The translations under genes were made by a program, and so were the position numbers. Source: Xanthobacter agilis (GTDB taxonomy: Bacteria > Pseudomonadota > Alphaproteobacteria > Rhizobiales > Xanthobacteraceae). From it: a stretch of DNA of 64,000 bases. The DNA is taken from the NCBI RefSeq assembly GCF_021730435.1, contig NZ_JABWGX010000001.1:186001-250000 (forward strand). Direction: 5' to 3'. Below, piece after piece: positions 36,869-46,086 of this stretch. Position 1 is the first letter of the stretch; each line of letters begins with the position of its first letter. The notes under the pieces were generated by a model. The model did no database searches, had not been told where the DNA came from, and was given only the letters and a program-made list of their open reading frames with translations.

Positions 36869-37093
36869 TCACACCTCCACCGTGCCGGTCTTTCCGAAGC
36901 CGGGACCGAATTTGTCGGCGTGCAATTCGCCGCCGGTGGCCCAGTTTTCCCGGTCGTATTCCTCGATCAGAACCGTGACCCAGTCGGGCGACACGTCCAA
37001 CGTCTCCGCCACGGCCTGGGTGAGCGCCGCGACAAGGGCACGCTTGGTTTCAATGGGGCGACCCTTGCCGATGCGAACGGTGATGACAGGCAT
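36869..37093 (-). CDS. 4-oxalocrotonate tautomerase family protein
   Basis: 74 residues from ATG 37093 (GGGAG 6 nt upstream). After Met removal the N-terminal Pro of MPVITVRIGKGRPIE is the catalytic base of the tautomerase superfamily; IEEYDRENWATGG is the conserved middle loop. Substrate unknown; no aromatic degradation genes are adjacent. Confidence 0.9.
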   Translation of the reverse strand: MPVITVRIGKGRPIETKRALVAALTQAVAETLDVSPDWVTVLIEEYDRENWATGGELHADKFGPGFGKTGTVEV

Positions 37094-37149
37094 GGTGAAC
37101 TCCCTGTTCGCGCGGGTCCGAACCGGATGGCCCGGCCTAACCCCGCGCC

Positions 37150-38586
37150 TCACCCTCGCGCCTTGGCCACCAGCGCGGAGGTGGAGCGGCCTTCGACCAG
37201 GGGCACCAGGGCCACCCGGCCGCCCCAGCTTTTTACAAGGTCGCCGCCCACCACCTGGTCCTCGCGGTAGTCGGCGCCCTTTACCACCACGTCGGGCTTC
37301 AGCGCCGCAATGGTGTCATAGGGCGTGTCCTCGTCGAACAGCACCACGAGATCAACGCAGCGCAGCGCGCCCATCACGCGGGCGCGGGCGGCCTCGTCCT
37401 GCACCGGCCGGCTTTCGCCCTTGAGCCGGCGCACCGAGGCGTCGGTGTTGAGGGCCACCACCAGCCGGTCGCCCTCCCGCGCCGCCGCCTCCAGCAAGGA
37501 GACGTGGCCGGGGTGCAGCAGGTCGAAGCAACCGTTGGTGAACACCACCGTGGCGCCCGCCGCGCGCCAGCCGGCGATGATGGAGGCCGCCTGCGCGCGG
37601 CTGACGAGGGCGCCTTCCTCCGCGCCCTCCGGCACGCCGGCTTCGAGCGCCGCCGCCAGCTCCGCGCGCGTCACCACGGCGGTGCCCACCTTGCCCACCG
37701 CCACGGCGGCGGCGGCATTGGCGAAATGCACCGCTGTTTCCAGCGCATGGCCGGAGGCCAGGGAGACCGCGAGGGCCGCGAGCGCGGTGTCGCCGGCGCC
37801 GGAGACATCGAACACTTCCCGCGCCTTCGCCGGCACATGCAGCACGCGCCCTTCCCGCCGCCACAGGGTCATGCCCTTTTCGGCGCGGGTCACCAGCACG
37901 TCGCCGCCGAACTGGGCCGCGGCGGCGGCGGCGGCCTGGGCGGCGTCGGCGTCCGTGGTGTCGGGCAGGCCGGTGGCGGCCGCAAGTTCCAGCCGGTTGG
38001 GCGTAACGAGGCTGGCGCCCCGATAGGCTTCGAAAGTGCGGCGCTTGGGATCGACGATCACCGGCACGCCTTCCGCCGTCGCGGCGGCGATGGTGGCGGC
38101 GATCACCAGGTCGCTGAGCACCCCCTTGGCGTAATCGGAGAGCACCACCACCCGGCTGCCCTTCACCGCCGCCTGAGCCGCGGCCACGAGGGCGTCACAG
38201 GCCGCCCGCGAGGGCGGGGCCTGGGTCTCGGCGTCGATGCGCACGATCTGTTGCCGGCCGCTCATGACGCGGGTCTTGGTGATGGTGGGCCGCTCCGGGT
38301 CCGCCACCAGCCACGACAGGTCGATGCCCGAATAGGGCGCCAGCGCACCGGCGAGCGCCGCGGCTTCCGCATCGGCGCCCACGAGGCCCACCAGCGTCAC
38401 CGCCGCGCCGAGGGCGGCGGCATTGGCGGCGACGTTGGCCGCGCCGCCGGGCACGATGCGTTCGGCCCCATGCACCAGCACCGGCACCGGGGCTTCCGGC
38501 GAGATGCGCGAGACCGAGCCGACGATATAGCGATCCACCATCACATCGCCGATGACGGTGATGCGCGGCGCGCCTTGATCAACCAT
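37150..38586 (-). CDS. hldE: Bifunctional heptose-7-phosphate kinase / heptose-1-phosphate adenylyltransferase
   Basis: 478 residues from ATG 38586 (GGTGAG 8 nt upstream; GTG 38595 also possible). The N-terminal ribokinase-type half has the sugar-binding GGAANVAANAAALG and the catalytic FDVSGAGDTALAALA. The C-terminal half is a nucleotidyltransferase with FTNGCFDLLHPGHVSLLEAA (HxGH motif). It makes ADP-glycero-manno-heptose for LPS inner core. Next in line with hldD, waaC and waaF. Confidence 0.96.
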   Translation of the reverse strand: MVDQGAPRITVIGDVMVDRYIVGSVSRISPEAPVPVLVHGAERIVPGGAANVAANAAALGAAVTLVGLVGADAEAAALAGALAPYSGIDLSWLVADPERPTITKTRVMSGRQQIVRIDAETQAPPSRAACDALVAAAQAAVKGSRVVVLSDYAKGVLSDLVIAATIAAATAEGVPVIVDPKRRTFEAYRGASLVTPNRLELAAATGLPDTTDADAAQAAAAAAAQFGGDVLVTRAEKGMTLWRREGRVLHVPAKAREVFDVSGAGDTALAALAVSLASGHALETAVHFANAAAAVAVGKVGTAVVTRAELAAALEAGVPEGAEEGALVSRAQAASIIAGWRAAGATVVFTNGCFDLLHPGHVSLLEAAAREGDRLVVALNTDASVRRLKGESRPVQDEAARARVMGALRCVDLVVLFDEDTPYDTIAALKPDVVVKGADYREDQVVGGDLVKSWGGRVALVPLVEGRSTSALVAKARG

Positions 38587-38606
38587 GATGGACACTCACC
38601 GGGTTC

Positions 38607-39623
38607 TCACCCGATGCCCTCGTCGCGGCCCTTCAGATACTCGTTGACGTAGGATTCCACGCCGCTTTCCAGCGAGAGGAAGGGTCGCTTGTAGCCGGCG
38701 GCGCGCAGCTTGGTCACGTCCGCCTCGGTGAAATATTGATAGGCCTTCTGCAGGCTCTCGGGCATGTCCACATAGGTGATGCGCGGCGCTTGGCCGAGCG
38801 CGGCGAACACCGCGCGGGCGAGGTCGGCGAACGAGCGCGCCTTGCCGGTGCCCACGTTGAAGATGCCGGACACATCCGGATTCTCCAGCAGCCACCGCAC
38901 CACGTCCACACAGTCGGAGACGTGGATGAAGTCGCGGAGCTGGCCGCCGTCGGCGAACTCGGGATTGTGGGACTTGAACAGGGTCACGCTCTCGCCCTGC
39001 GCGGCGGCGGGGTAGATCTTGTGCACCACCGAGCGCATGTCGCCCTTATGGGCCTCGCCGGGGCCGTAGACGTTGAAGAAGCGCAGGCCCGCGAACTGCG
39101 GCGGCCGCGACGCGTCATTCTCGACATCGGCCATGATGCGCCGGTCCACGAACAGCTTTGACCAGCCGTAGGGGTTGAGCGGCGCCAGCAGGGACAGGCC
39201 CTGGGTGGATTCGTCGTCGGTGAAGCCGGCCGTGCCGTCGCCATAGGTGGCGGCGGACGAGGCATAGATGAAGCCCAGGCTCTTGCGGCCGCACAGGTCC
39301 CATAGGTCGAGGCTGGCGCGGATGTTGCGCGCCACGATCTTGTCGGCGTCCCGCTCGGTGGTGGCGGACACGGCGCCCATGTGCACTACCGCCGCGAGCC
39401 GGCCGCCCTCCTTCTCCACGAAATCGTTCACCCGCTCGGGGCGGATCACGTCATGGAGCGCGATGTCTGAGATGTTGCGCCACTTGGGGCCGTCCTCCAG
39501 CCAGTCGGCCACCACCACGCGGTAGCCATCCTCTGCGGCCGCGCGGGCGATGTTGGAGCCGATGAAACCGGCCCCGCCGGTGACGAGAAGAATGTCGCGG
39601 CTCATGGCCACTTGGCGCTTCAT
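38607..39623 (-). CDS. hldD: ADP-glyceromanno-heptose 6-epimerase
   Basis: About 338 residues from ATG 39623 (ATG 39605 is also plausible). Extended SDR: VTGGAGFIGSNIARAA, HMGAVSATTERDAD, SSAATYGDG, the catalytic YGWSK and FFNVYGPGEAHKGDMRSVVH typical of HldD. It epimerises ADP-D,D-heptose to the L,D form. Its 5' part reaches the end of waaC (stop at 39638). Confidence 0.95.
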   Translation of the reverse strand: MKRQVAMSRDILLVTGGAGFIGSNIARAAAEDGYRVVVADWLEDGPKWRNISDIALHDVIRPERVNDFVEKEGGRLAAVVHMGAVSATTERDADKIVARNIRASLDLWDLCGRKSLGFIYASSAATYGDGTAGFTDDESTQGLSLLAPLNPYGWSKLFVDRRIMADVENDASRPPQFAGLRFFNVYGPGEAHKGDMRSVVHKIYPAAAQGESVTLFKSHNPEFADGGQLRDFIHVSDCVDVVRWLLENPDVSGIFNVGTGKARSFADLARAVFAALGQAPRITYVDMPESLQKAYQYFTEADVTKLRAAGYKRPFLSLESGVESYVNEYLKGRDEGIG

Positions 39624-39637
39624 GAAATGGGTGCCTC

Positions 39638-40705
39638 TCAGCGATCGGGCAATCCCGCCTCGTGTGCCATGCTTTTCCGGTTCTTGTCCACGGCGGGCGC
39701 CGCTTGCAGCGCCTTCAGCGCCTGCCACACCGCGCCTGCCCCAAGGTCGGCGAGGCACGGCGGACCGTCCCGCGTGTCGGGGGCGATCCGGCAGCGCGCC
39801 TTCTCACAGGGCGCGCAGGCGCGGGTCGACGGCAGTTCCCGGACCCGCGCGCCGAACAGGCCGGTCAGGCGCGGATTGGTGGGGCCGTAGAGACCCAGTG
39901 TCGGCACCCCATAGGCGGCGGCCAGATGGCCGAGGCCGGTATCCACGCTCACCACGCCGGCGGCCGCCTGCAACAGTGGCGCGAGGGTGTCCAGGGATTG
40001 GGGCGGCAGCAGCTCCACCGCCGGCAGACCTTCGGCGATCGCCCGCGCGCGCGCTGTTTCCGCCGCGCCGTGGGCGAACAGGAGCACCCGGAGCCCTTCG
40101 GCGGCGGCATGGGATGCGAGCGCGCGCCAGCCCTCGCGGGTCCAGGTCTTGGTCGGCCAGGTGGTGCCGTGGAGAAAGACGAGGTAGGGCGCCCGCGCCG
40201 ACGTGGCCGGGCTTAGGCCGGTGTCGGCAGGCCGCCGGTCGAGGCGATAGCCGAGAGCGGCGGCGAACAGCTTGCGGATGCGCGTCGCCATGTGCTCGGT
40301 CTCGGGCACATGGTGGGTCTCGGCATAGAGCAGGGTCGCCAGCGGCTCGCGCGCGCTCGCCCGGTCGAAACCGTGGCGCGGGCCGTTGGCGCAGGCGGCG
40401 ACCAAGGCGCTTTTCATGAGGCCCTGGGCGTCGATGACCAAGTCGTAGCGGGTTTCACCCAGCGCCCGACGCACCGCCGCCGCCTCGCCCGAGCGCCAGG
40501 CCGCGAACGGATGCTTCTTCAGGCGGCGCAGGGGCACGCTGATGGTGCGGCGCACGGCGGGATGGAGGCGCGCGACCGGCGCGAATGCCTCTTCCACCGC
40601 CCAGTCCACGTCAAGGCCGGGGAGGGCGGCCGCGGCGTCGGTGAGGGCGGGGAAGGTGTGGACCACGTCGCCCAGGGAGGAGAGCTTGACGACGAGCAGC
40701 CTCAT
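39638..40705 (-). CDS. waaC: LPS heptosyltransferase I
   Basis: 355 residues, GT9 family. MRLLVVKLSSLGDVVHTFPA is the WaaC start motif; FLHGTTWPTKTWTREGW and VSVDTGLGHLAAAYGVPTLG form the ADP-heptose-binding region. It adds the first heptose to Kdo2-lipid A at the inner membrane. Its ATG overlaps the waaF stop (ATGA). Confidence 0.94.
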   Translation of the reverse strand: MRLLVVKLSSLGDVVHTFPALTDAAAALPGLDVDWAVEEAFAPVARLHPAVRRTISVPLRRLKKHPFAAWRSGEAAAVRRALGETRYDLVIDAQGLMKSALVAACANGPRHGFDRASAREPLATLLYAETHHVPETEHMATRIRKLFAAALGYRLDRRPADTGLSPATSARAPYLVFLHGTTWPTKTWTREGWRALASHAAAEGLRVLLFAHGAAETARARAIAEGLPAVELLPPQSLDTLAPLLQAAAGVVSVDTGLGHLAAAYGVPTLGLYGPTNPRLTGLFGARVRELPSTRACAPCEKARCRIAPDTRDGPPCLADLGAGAVWQALKALQAAPAVDKNRKSMAHEAGLPDR

Positions 40706-41724
40706 TGCCCGGTCTTTTCGGCGGCGGCGAGCACGTCCTCCGGCGCGATGCCCTCAAGACAGGCGAGGGTGCCGAGCGGACATTCGCGCTTGTGGCACGG
40801 CCGGCAGGACAGGTTGAGCGCCAGCACGCGGGCGCGGCGCGAGGCCGGCGGCGTCATCTTCTCGGACGAGGCGCCATAGATCACCACCAGCCGCCTGTCG
40901 AACGCCCCGGCCACATGCATGAGGCCCGAATCGTTGGAGATCACCACATCCGCGGTGGCGAGGATCGCCGCCGCCTCGATGAGACTGGTGCGCCCCACCA
41001 GATTGTCCACCGCCACCCCGCTGGCGGTGGCGATGATATTGGCCGCCTCCTGGTCCTTGGGGGAGCCCAGCACGCGGATCCGGTAGCCGGCCTTCACCGC
41101 CAGCGCGGCGAGGGCCGCGAACTTTTCCGCTGGCCAGCGCTTGGCGGGCCCGTATTCGGCGCCCGGGCACAGCACCATCACCGGCCCTTCGCCGGCGAGC
41201 GGAAACTTGGCCTCGGTCGTGTCCAGGATGCCGTCGGGCAGCATCAGATGGGGGCGCGGCGCCATGGTCGGCGTGCCCTCCGGCAGGGCCAGGGCCACGA
41301 AACGGTCGATGGTGCGGGCGGTCTTGCGGGCGGTGTCGGGGCGCGCGTCGGTGAGGAGTGCGGACCGCATCTCGCCCCGGTAGCCCACCCGTTCCGGAAT
41401 GCCAGCGGCGAACGGCGTGATCGCGGCCTTGAACGCACGCGGCAGAATGATGGCCTTGCCATAGCCCTCGTCCCTGAGGCCCCGTCCCAGCCGCCAGCGG
41501 GCCACAAGCCCAAGTGTCCCATGGCCAAGGCCCAGGGGAATCGTGCGGCGCACGCCGGGAATCATGCGGGCGATGGGCAGAGATGCGGCGGGAGCGAGCA
41601 CATCGATGGGGCGGCTCGGCTCGCGCATGCGCAGCACTTCCACCAGGCTTGCCGCCATGACCATGTCGCCGACCCAGGACGGGCCGACAAGCAGAAGGGG
41701 CGACACGGAACCGAAGGCACGCAT
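40702..41724 (-). CDS. waaF: LPS heptosyltransferase II
   Basis: 340 residues from ATG 41724. GT9 family: LLLVGPSWVGDMVMAASL, VLCPGAEYGPAKRWPAEKFA, TSLIEAAAILATADVVISND and SGLMHVAGAFDRRLVVIYG. It adds the second heptose. First gene of the leftward waaF-waaC-hldD-hldE set. Confidence 0.94.
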   Translation of the reverse strand: MRAFGSVSPLLLVGPSWVGDMVMAASLVEVLRMREPSRPIDVLAPAASLPIARMIPGVRRTIPLGLGHGTLGLVARWRLGRGLRDEGYGKAIILPRAFKAAITPFAAGIPERVGYRGEMRSALLTDARPDTARKTARTIDRFVALALPEGTPTMAPRPHLMLPDGILDTTEAKFPLAGEGPVMVLCPGAEYGPAKRWPAEKFAALAALAVKAGYRIRVLGSPKDQEAANIIATASGVAVDNLVGRTSLIEAAAILATADVVISNDSGLMHVAGAFDRRLVVIYGASSEKMTPPASRRARVLALNLSCRPCHKRECPLGTLACLEGIAPEDVLAAAEKTGQ

Positions 41725-41919
41725 GGGAGACTCATGGCCAAAGAGTCTTGCCTCATGACAAGGCCAGGCCGCGCCGTCAAGCGAAGAGGGGTCTGGGGGT
41801 GTTTTGGTAGGGGCACGCACGTAGCCGCGCCACGCTTGCTCTTGCTGGGGGTATCCACATGATGGCGAGCTGGAGCAACGCCCCGCCTGTCAGTCCGCGT
41901 CGCTCGCGTCGGGTGGCCG

Positions 41920-42154
41920 ATGATCGACAGCATCATCGTGCGGGCGCACCGGCATGCCGCTGGCGCCCGCACCGCAAAAGGGGGCGGATGCCCAAGGCCG
42001 GCACCGGTCTCGCGGCGGGTTGAGCTCCAAGATCCACGCCGCCGCCGATGCCCTTGGGCTCCCGGTCCGCCTGAACGGGATGCCGGGACAGCGCACTGAC
42101 ATCGCGTTCGCCTATGCGCTGGTCGAAGGCATGGATGCCGCGCTGTTTGATCCC
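41920..42154 (+). pseudogene. IS5-family (IS427-like) transposase remnant
   Basis: Two adjoining frames give the middle of an IS5/IS427-type DDE transposase. MIDSIIVRAHRHAAGA starts at 41920; after a frameshift in the A/G run near 41977-41985, the next frame gives GRHRSRGGLSSKIHAAADAL and GQRTDIAFAYALVEGMDAAL. The first Asp is in MIDS. Both ends are missing and no terminal inverted repeats were found, so it is a dead fragment. Confidence 0.75.
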
Positions 42155-42169
42155 CCTTCTCGGTGGTGG

Positions 42170-42194
42170 GGGCCGGCGCGGGTGGCGCCGGCCC
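42170..42194. terminator. GC-rich hairpin after the aldehyde dehydrogenase gene
   Basis: GGGCCGGCGC-gggtg-GCGCCGGCCC, a 10-bp perfect stem 20 nt past the leftward gene's stop. No T-run on the minus strand, so terminator strength is unsure. Confidence 0.6.
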
Positions 42195-42213
42195 GGCGAT
42201 CGCGATCTGGCCC

Positions 42214-43728
42214 CTACAGCGCGGCGCAGACGGATTTCACCTCGGTAAAGGTGCGGATGGCGTCCGCGCCCTGCTCGCGGCCCCAGCCCGATTGCTTGAA
42301 GCCGCCGAACGGCAAGGCCGGATCGAAGAAGTGGTGCATGTTGATCCACACGCTGCCGGCTTTGATCCGTTTTGCCATCTTGTGCGCGGTGGACAGATCC
42401 CGCGTCCAGATGCTGGCCGAAAGGCCGAACGGGCTGTTGTTGGCCTCCGCGGCGACGGTATCCAGCTCGTCGTCGTCGAACGACATGGCACACAGGACCG
42501 GGCCGAAGATCTCCTGGTCCACCACCGCCATGCCGGCCTTCGTACCGGTGAGGATGGTGGGCTCCATGAAGTAGCCGGCGTTGCCCAGCCGTCCGCCGCC
42601 GCAAACCACGCTGGCGCCACCGGCGACGCCCTGGTCAAGGTAGGCCATCACCCGATCGATCTGGCGACTGGAGATCAACGGTCCCATGGTGGTGCCGGGT
42701 TCGAGGCCGTGGCCGATGACCAGTTTCGACGCCTCGGCGGCGATGCCCTCGACCACCTGATCGTGGATGGAGCGGTGCACGATGAGGCGTGAGCCAGCCG
42801 TGCACACCTGACCTTGATGGAAAAAGATGGCCGAGGCGAGCGCGGGAATGGCGCGCTCCAGGTCCGCATCCTTGAACACCACCATCGGCGATTTGCCGCC
42901 CAGCTCCAGCGTCACCCGCTTGAGGGAATGGGTGGCGGAGCGGGCGACCATCTTGCCGACCTCGGTGGAGCCGGTGAAGGCGATCTTGTCCACCCCCGGG
43001 TGCTCGGCGAGGGCGGCGCCGGCCGTGGCGCCGTAGCCCGTCAACACGTTCACGACGCCGGGCGGAAAACCCACCGCCTCGATGATCTCGGCAAGACGCA
43101 ACGTGCTGAGGGGGGTCTGTTCCGCCGGCTTGATGATGCAGGTGCAGCCGGCGGCAAGGGAGGGGGCGAGCTTGTAGGCGGTGAGCACCAGCGGGAAGTT
43201 CCAAGGCACGATCTGCGCCACCACGCCCACCGGCTCACGCAGCGTGTAGGCATGGAACTCGCCGGGGGTGGAGACGGAGACGGTCTCGCCGCTCACCTTG
43301 CTCGCCCAGCCTGCCATGTAGTGATAGGTGTTGGCTGAAAGGCCCACGTCCACATATTTGGCATAGGCCACGGGCTTGCCGCAGTCGATGGCCTCGATTT
43401 CCGCCAACTCGTCCGCAAGCTCTTCGAGTTTGCTCGCGAAACGGCTGATGAGCTTGCCGCGTTCCAGGCCGGTCATCTTCGACCACGGGCCTTCGAGCGC
43501 CTTGCGGGCCGCGATGACCGCAAGGTCAACGTCCTGGACACTGGCGGCCGGCACCTTGGCGATGACCATGCCGGTGGCGGGGTCTTCCACATCGAAAGTC
43601 TCGCCGGAGACGGCGTCGCGCCATTCCCCGCCGATGAACAGCTTGTGCGGCTTGGCGATGAATTGCGCAGCCGCCGTCTTGAGCAGGTCTGCACCGGAGA
43701 TGGCGGTCATGGAGAGCTTCATGGTCAT
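42214..43728 (-). CDS. Aldehyde dehydrogenase (NAD(P)+, class of PadA/betaine-aldehyde type)
   Basis: 504 residues. Catalytic set present: C309 in FFHQGQVCTAGSR, E275 in LELGGKSP, N177 in IVPWNFPL; FTGSTEVGK is the cofactor loop and IFGPVL the late motif. It oxidises an aldehyde to the acid. It lies 14 nt downstream of the GMC oxidoreductase gene in the same direction, so the pair probably oxidises an alcohol to acid in two steps. The substrate is unknown; choline, PEG-type and aromatic alcohols are all possible. ATG 43728 or 43722. Confidence 0.92.
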   Translation of the reverse strand: MTMKLSMTAISGADLLKTAAAQFIAKPHKLFIGGEWRDAVSGETFDVEDPATGMVIAKVPAASVQDVDLAVIAARKALEGPWSKMTGLERGKLISRFASKLEELADELAEIEAIDCGKPVAYAKYVDVGLSANTYHYMAGWASKVSGETVSVSTPGEFHAYTLREPVGVVAQIVPWNFPLVLTAYKLAPSLAAGCTCIIKPAEQTPLSTLRLAEIIEAVGFPPGVVNVLTGYGATAGAALAEHPGVDKIAFTGSTEVGKMVARSATHSLKRVTLELGGKSPMVVFKDADLERAIPALASAIFFHQGQVCTAGSRLIVHRSIHDQVVEGIAAEASKLVIGHGLEPGTTMGPLISSRQIDRVMAYLDQGVAGGASVVCGGGRLGNAGYFMEPTILTGTKAGMAVVDQEIFGPVLCAMSFDDDELDTVAAEANNSPFGLSASIWTRDLSTAHKMAKRIKAGSVWINMHHFFDPALPFGGFKQSGWGREQGADAIRTFTEVKSVCAAL

Positions 43729-43742
43729 GGGGCGCTCTGTGT

Positions 43743-45377
43743 TCAGGAGGCTTTGGCGACGGCGGCAAAGCCGTGGTGGGCGGCGATGATCTCGGCCGCC
43801 CGCTCGCCGATGATGACGGTGGGCGCCATGGTGTTGCCGGTGGTGATTTGCGGCATGATGGAGGCATCGGCGATGCGCAGCCCCTCGATGCCGTAGACCT
43901 TCAGCGCGCCGTCAACGACGCTCATGTCGTCGCGCCCCATCTTGGCGGTGCAGCTCTGGTGGAAATAGGTGCCCGCGGCGTTGCGGATGAAGTTCTCCAT
44001 CTCCAGCCCCTGAAGTGGTCCCGGCATCACCTCCCGCTTGCGGTAGGGGGTGCAGAAGATGGAATTGCCGATTTCCCGGCACATCTCCACGCAGCGCACC
44101 ATGGCCCTCATGTCGGTTTCGGTGCCGAGGAAGTTGGCGTGAATCAGCGCCTTGTCGAAGGGATTGGCGCTGGCAAGCCGGACTTCGCCGCGGCTGTCGG
44201 GACGCGCAAGGCCCGGTGCCAGCGTCCAGGCAGAGGCGGGGCCCACGGGCAGGTCGAACTGCTGGGCGGTGACCTCGCTGCCGAACGGCGTTTCCTCCAG
44301 CACGGGCATCAGGTCGGGCGTCTTGAGCGAGGGGTCGCTCTTGGCGATGAAGACGAATTCGGCGGCATTGTTGCGGGGCGGCTCGGGCGTGATGTATTCG
44401 AAGCAACATCCAGCGAGCAGAATATGGTCCTGGAAGTTTTTGCCGACGCCGGGCAGGTGCTGCACCACCTTGATGCCATGGGCACGGAGGTGCTGCTCAT
44501 CGCCGATGCCGGAGAGCATGAGGAGCTTCGGCGTGTTGATGGCGCCGAGCGAAAGGACGACCTCCTTGTCCGCCGACACGGTGTAGCTGCGTCCACGCCG
44601 CACGAACGACACGCCGGTCACGCGCTTGCCGGATATCTCCAGTCTGGTGATTTCCGCACACAGCAGCACCGCGAGATTGGGCCGGTCCATATAAGGGTGG
44701 ATATAGGTGGCCGCCATGGAAACCCGCTGGTTGCCGTCCTGCACCAGCACGTTGGGCAGGCCGCAGCCGCCTTCGCCCTCCATGGCGGCGCCGTTCATGT
44801 CGTCGACGTAAGGAATCCCGATGGCCTTCGCGCCTTCGATCAGCCCAGCCACCAGGGGGATGGGGTTTTCCGGCTGGAGAATGTTGAGCAGGCCGCCGGT
44901 GCCGCGGCGATGGGCGTCCTTCGGCCCCTGCCAGTCCTCGACGCGGCGGTAGATGGCCAGCACGGATTCATAGTTCCAGGCCGCATCTCCCGCGGCCTCA
45001 GCCCAATTGTCGAAGTCGTGCTTGTGGCCGCGCGCCCAGACCGAGCCATTGACCGAGGAGCCGCCGCCCAGCACCTTGCCCATGGGCAGCAACGGCGTGC
45101 GGCCGTTCACGGTGGGGGAGGGCTCGGCCTTGAAACCCCAATCGCGCTCGGTGCCGATGTTCCACATCCATTGCGTGGAATCCACCACCGAGGGCACGCG
45201 GTCGCTGCCGCCGGCCTCGATGAGCAGGACGCTCACCTCCGGGTTCTCGGCGAGGCGTCGGGCCACCACGCAACCGGCCGCGCCGCCACCGCAGACGATG
45301 AAGTCATAGTTGGCGCGGACGCTTTCGGTCAGGATCTCCCGATCAACCTTCAAGCCGGCGAGGGTCGCTTCACTCAT
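43743..45377 (-). CDS. GMC family oxidoreductase (alcohol/choline dehydrogenase-like)
   Basis: 544 residues. FAD-binding YDFIVCGGGAAGCVVARRLA and VLLIEAGG at the N-terminus; the GMC signature GKVLGGGSSVNGSVWARG; the second signature GAINTPKLLMLSGIG; catalytic His in YFHQSCTAKMG and the C-terminal TGNTMAPTVIIGERAAE. FAD-dependent oxidation of a primary alcohol to aldehyde. First gene of the pair with the aldehyde dehydrogenase; a palindrome lies about 100 bp upstream. Confidence 0.93.
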   Translation of the reverse strand: MSEATLAGLKVDREILTESVRANYDFIVCGGGAAGCVVARRLAENPEVSVLLIEAGGSDRVPSVVDSTQWMWNIGTERDWGFKAEPSPTVNGRTPLLPMGKVLGGGSSVNGSVWARGHKHDFDNWAEAAGDAAWNYESVLAIYRRVEDWQGPKDAHRRGTGGLLNILQPENPIPLVAGLIEGAKAIGIPYVDDMNGAAMEGEGGCGLPNVLVQDGNQRVSMAATYIHPYMDRPNLAVLLCAEITRLEISGKRVTGVSFVRRGRSYTVSADKEVVLSLGAINTPKLLMLSGIGDEQHLRAHGIKVVQHLPGVGKNFQDHILLAGCCFEYITPEPPRNNAAEFVFIAKSDPSLKTPDLMPVLEETPFGSEVTAQQFDLPVGPASAWTLAPGLARPDSRGEVRLASANPFDKALIHANFLGTETDMRAMVRCVEMCREIGNSIFCTPYRKREVMPGPLQGLEMENFIRNAAGTYFHQSCTAKMGRDDMSVVDGALKVYGIEGLRIADASIMPQITTGNTMAPTVIIGERAAEIIAAHHGFAAVAKAS

Positions 45378-46086
45378 CGCTGTCTCCCCTGGAGTTCTTC
45401 GGTCCGGCCGCGGTGCAAGCGAGGCCCGTGCGGCGCGCTACGCAGCGCGGTGATGGCTTCGCAAGTCTCGTGCCAATTCATTTCTATACGAATGAATTTT
45501 CGAGAAGCTCCGTTCGGGCGCATGCGATCTCAGAAGTCTGAATGGTTTCCCGATGTCGCCGGTCCCTGCGGGGCGGGACCATCGGGGTGATCATAAGCAA
45601 TGACCATGGGGAATGCTGATTACGATTTATACATCTGCCTCAGTTGCTGCTCTTGAAATAAGCGTATGAGGAATATTGTATCCATTTCGCGATCAGGTTT
45701 TCGTCTGCCATAGCGTGCAAATAGCGGGCATATATGTTTCGGATTGTTTGGCCTGGCCCGCGAGAGTGCTGGGCGGCAGGGCTGATCCACAGTAAATTCT
45801 CGATATGTATCAATGCTTTCGCGCAGTCGTGGCGCGGAGGGCCGCCGGCCTTTGGCACGGACTGCGCGCGTGCTGCGCCAGGAACGTTTGTATAGAAATG
45901 AAATGGTACGCCGTTTGCAGGCTGCTTCGATGAGGTCTTGAGGGATTTCCGGGCCGTGCCAGGGCTGGCCGTTTGGCGCCAGGTCCAGCCGTGCGCGGTC
46001 GTCGACCGGCACTCTCTTTTGCCTTCGTCCTGCCCACGGCGACGCACGTGTGATCGCCGAAAGATGACACCAGAGGGAAAATCAAC
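45378..46086. other. Long intergenic region between divergent GMC and Amt-like genes
   Basis: 709 bases. Contains the palindrome at 45475-45498, a small hairpin CGCGCT-ACGC-AGCGCG near 45433-45448, and a larger folded element near 45551-45588 (CCGAT...ATCGG outer arms, GGTCCC/GGGACC inner arms). From 45600 to 45900 the DNA is AT-richer, with overlapping leftward frames of up to 136 codons (45620-46047) that match nothing I know and that I do not call as genes. Confidence 0.5.
45475..45498. promoter_or_regulatory. 24-bp palindrome upstream of the GMC gene
   Basis: AATTCATT-tctatacg-AATGAATT, perfect 8-bp arms. On the minus strand a TATAGA sequence sits in the spacer, so the palindrome may cover a -10 box for the GMC-aldehyde dehydrogenase pair. 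It has the form of a TetR- or GntR-type operator; no regulator gene is adjacent. Confidence 0.6.

Larger units (their letters stand above)
41725..42213. other. Intergenic region with transposase remnant
   Basis: 489 bases between waaF and the aldehyde dehydrogenase gene. It contains the IS remnant at 41920-42154 and a strong hairpin at 42170-42194. The rest shows no gene. Confidence 0.5.

Noticed and set aside
41933-42604. Leftward 223-codon frame spanning the IS remnant and aldehyde dehydrogenase end
   Set aside because: Shadow frame of the aldehyde dehydrogenase and the remnant transposase; no domain.
45620-46047. Leftward frames of 130 and 136 codons as a hypothetical gene
   Set aside because: Two frames compete over the same bases, neither has a good start signal or a recognisable product; left as intergenic.
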